Below the pieces are notes generated by a model. It was not told the origin of the DNA, searched no databases, and saw only the letters and a list, made by a program, of their open reading frames with translations. A DNA stretch of 64,000 nucleotides. Origin: an uncultured Flavobacteriaceae bacterium (GTDB lineage Bacteria; Bacteroidota; Bacteroidia; Flavobacteriales; Flavobacteriaceae). The DNA lies in the NCBI GenBank assembly GCA_947501625.1, contig CANMWN010000001.1, positions 817,319-881,318 on the forward strand, given 5' to 3'. Positions 62,862 through 64,000 of the stretch are shown here, in pieces (the stretch's first letter is position 1; the number at the start of each line of letters is the position of its first letter). The translations under genes were made by a program, and so were the position numbers.

Positions 62862-63451
62862 TGGAAAATAAAGGAAAGTTAATTGTTTTTTCAGCACCTT
62901 CAGGCTCAGGAAAAACTACAATTGTTCGACATTTACTGAAACAAGAAGAATTACAATTAGAATTTTCTATTTCTGCTACATCTAGAGTGCCAAGAGGAGA
63001 AGAAGTTGATGGAAAAGATTATTATTTTTTGAGTTCCAAAGAGTTTATAAACAAGATTAAAAGTGATGAATTCCTAGAATGGGAAGAAGTGTATCGTGAT
63101 AATTTTTACGGAACTTTAAAAACTGAAGTTGATAGAATTTGGAAATTAGGGAAACACGTTATTTTTGATATTGATGTTTCAGGAGGACTACGAATTAAAA
63201 GAAAGTTTCCAGAAGAAACATTGGCAATTTTTGTTAAACCTCCGAGTATTGATGAACTTAAGATTCGTTTAAAAAAGCGTAAAACTGAAAGTGAAGATAA
63301 AATCAATATGCGAGTAGCTAAAGCCTCTGCTGAATTAGCAACTTCACCTTTGTTTGACGAGATAGTTGTGAATGAAGATTTAGAAACTGCTTTAAAAGAC
63401 GCTTATAAATTGGTTGATGATTTTATAAATACTAATAAAGAGAGTAAATAA
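62861..63451 (+). CDS. gmk: Guanylate kinase
   Basis: A 196-residue enzyme phosphorylating GMP. The P-loop is SAPSGSGKTTIVRHLL, and TSRVPRGEEVDGKDYYFL is the GMP-binding signature. Translationally coupled with yicC upstream and nadD downstream (one-base overlaps). Confidence 0.97.
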   Translation: MENKGKLIVFSAPSGSGKTTIVRHLLKQEELQLEFSISATSRVPRGEEVDGKDYYFLSSKEFINKIKSDEFLEWEEVYRDNFYGTLKTEVDRIWKLGKHVIFDIDVSGGLRIKRKFPEETLAIFVKPPSIDELKIRLKKRKTESEDKINMRVAKASAELATSPLFDEIVVNEDLETALKDAYKLVDDFINTNKESK

Positions 63452-64000
63452 TGAAAATCGGATTATATTTTGGCAGTTTTAATCCTATTCATGTTGGACA
63501 TTTGATTATTGCCAATCACATGGTCGAACATTCAGATTTAGATCAAATTTGGATGGTAGTTACTCCACATAATCCACATAAAAAAAAGAATTCGTTATTA
63601 GATAATCACCATAGATTAATGTTGGTGAATATTGCTTTAGAAGATTACCCAAAAATAAAATCTTCAAAGGTTGAATTTGATTTACCACAACCTTCATATA
63701 CTGTTAATACTTTGGCACATATTACTGAGAAATTTCCAAATAATAGTTTTAGTTTGATTATGGGCGAAGACAACCTAAAGAGTTTGCACCGTTGGAAAAA
63801 CTATGAAACTATTTTAGAAAACCACGATATCTATGTGTATCCAAGGATTTCAGATGGCAAAGTTGAAACAAGGTTTGATAATCATCCAAAAATTCATAAA
63901 GTTGACGCTCCTATAGTAGAAATTTCTTCAACATTTATTAGAAAATCTATCAAAGAAAAGATCAATATTAGACCTTTACTATCTCAAAATGTTTGGGAAT
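63451..64000 (+). CDS. nadD: Nicotinate-nucleotide adenylyltransferase (3' end cut by window)
   Basis: 183 codons are visible and open at the window end. It begins MKIGLYFGSFNPIHVGH, the nucleotidyltransferase motif with GSFNPxHxGH, and ISSTFIRKSI is the second signature near residue 165. The typical length is ~190-200 residues, so only a few residues are missing. It makes deamido-NAD from nicotinate mononucleotide and ATP. The ATG overlaps the gmk stop by one base. Confidence 0.95.
   Translation, partial: MKIGLYFGSFNPIHVGHLIIANHMVEHSDLDQIWMVVTPHNPHKKKNSLLDNHHRLMLVNIALEDYPKIKSSKVEFDLPQPSYTVNTLAHITEKFPNNSFSLIMGEDNLKSLHRWKNYETILENHDIYVYPRISDGKVETRFDNHPKIHKVDAPIVEISSTFIRKSIKEKINIRPLLSQNVWE

Overview
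The window is chromosomal DNA of a member of the Flavobacteriaceae (Bacteroidota). This rests on low GC content, A-rich ribosome-binding regions, -7 boxes of the TAnnTTTG type, many lipoproteins with a short lipobox, and families largely confined to this group (IPExxxVDY protein, DUF6341 and DUF6427 proteins, CarboxypepD_reg-type TonB receptor, SdhCAB with a single large SdhC). I see no rRNA, tRNA, IS element, prophage or CRISPR array. Most of the window is housekeeping. The accessory content is concentrated in the first ~10.3 kb.

Positions 1-6542 form the most unusual region. On the minus strand a lipoprotein, a periplasmic membrane-anchored TPR-CHAT protease, a C39-like/VKOR/thioredoxin fusion, a 53-residue double-glycine-leader peptide with five cysteines and, cut by the window edge, the start of a C39 peptidase-type exporter follow one another. 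Divergently lies an ECF sigma factor with an overlapping single-pass TPR protein that looks like an anti-sigma factor. I read this as an export and disulfide-formation system for a Cys-rich peptide, next to a protease/sigma-factor signalling module.

Positions 6547-12766 hold a DUF3179 lipoprotein, a 699-base gap with two tandem small-ORF-plus-terminator units (one with a full flavobacterial promoter), the RNA-repair operon rtcB-prfH-TPR, a tail-less SSB, a YdeI-like protein, a zinc-ribbon protein and a CBS protein. Positions 12861-18520 are core metabolism: pyk, IPExxxVDY, rnc, fabF, acpP, then purN and a viroplasmin-type RNase H.

Positions 18578-27838 carry an M43 metalloprotease and the SUF iron-sulfur system (sufA-like, sufB, sufC, sufD, then sufS), split by two plus-strand hydrolase genes and a pair of palindromes. 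Positions 27962-32809 are a four-gene operon of exported proteins containing a MbnH-like dihaem enzyme and its MbnP partner. Positions 32995-43130 hold thiL, an alpha/beta hydrolase, brnQ, an unknown exported protein, glsA, pepP and sdhCAB.

Positions 43225-46865 pair a methionine/glutamine transaminase with an omega-amidase (a coiled-coil protein lies between), followed by an acyltransferase and a four-helix membrane protein. Then come a TonB-dependent receptor, pgi, an M23 endopeptidase, a DUF3108 protein, the aromatic catabolic operon hmgA-hpd-tryptophan dioxygenase with palindromes in its promoter, Nfu- and Mrp-type Fe-S carriers, an alkyltransferase-like protein, a LysE exporter, trmB, DUF6341, DUF6427, a BON-LysM protein, and yicC-gmk-nadD, the last cut by the window end.
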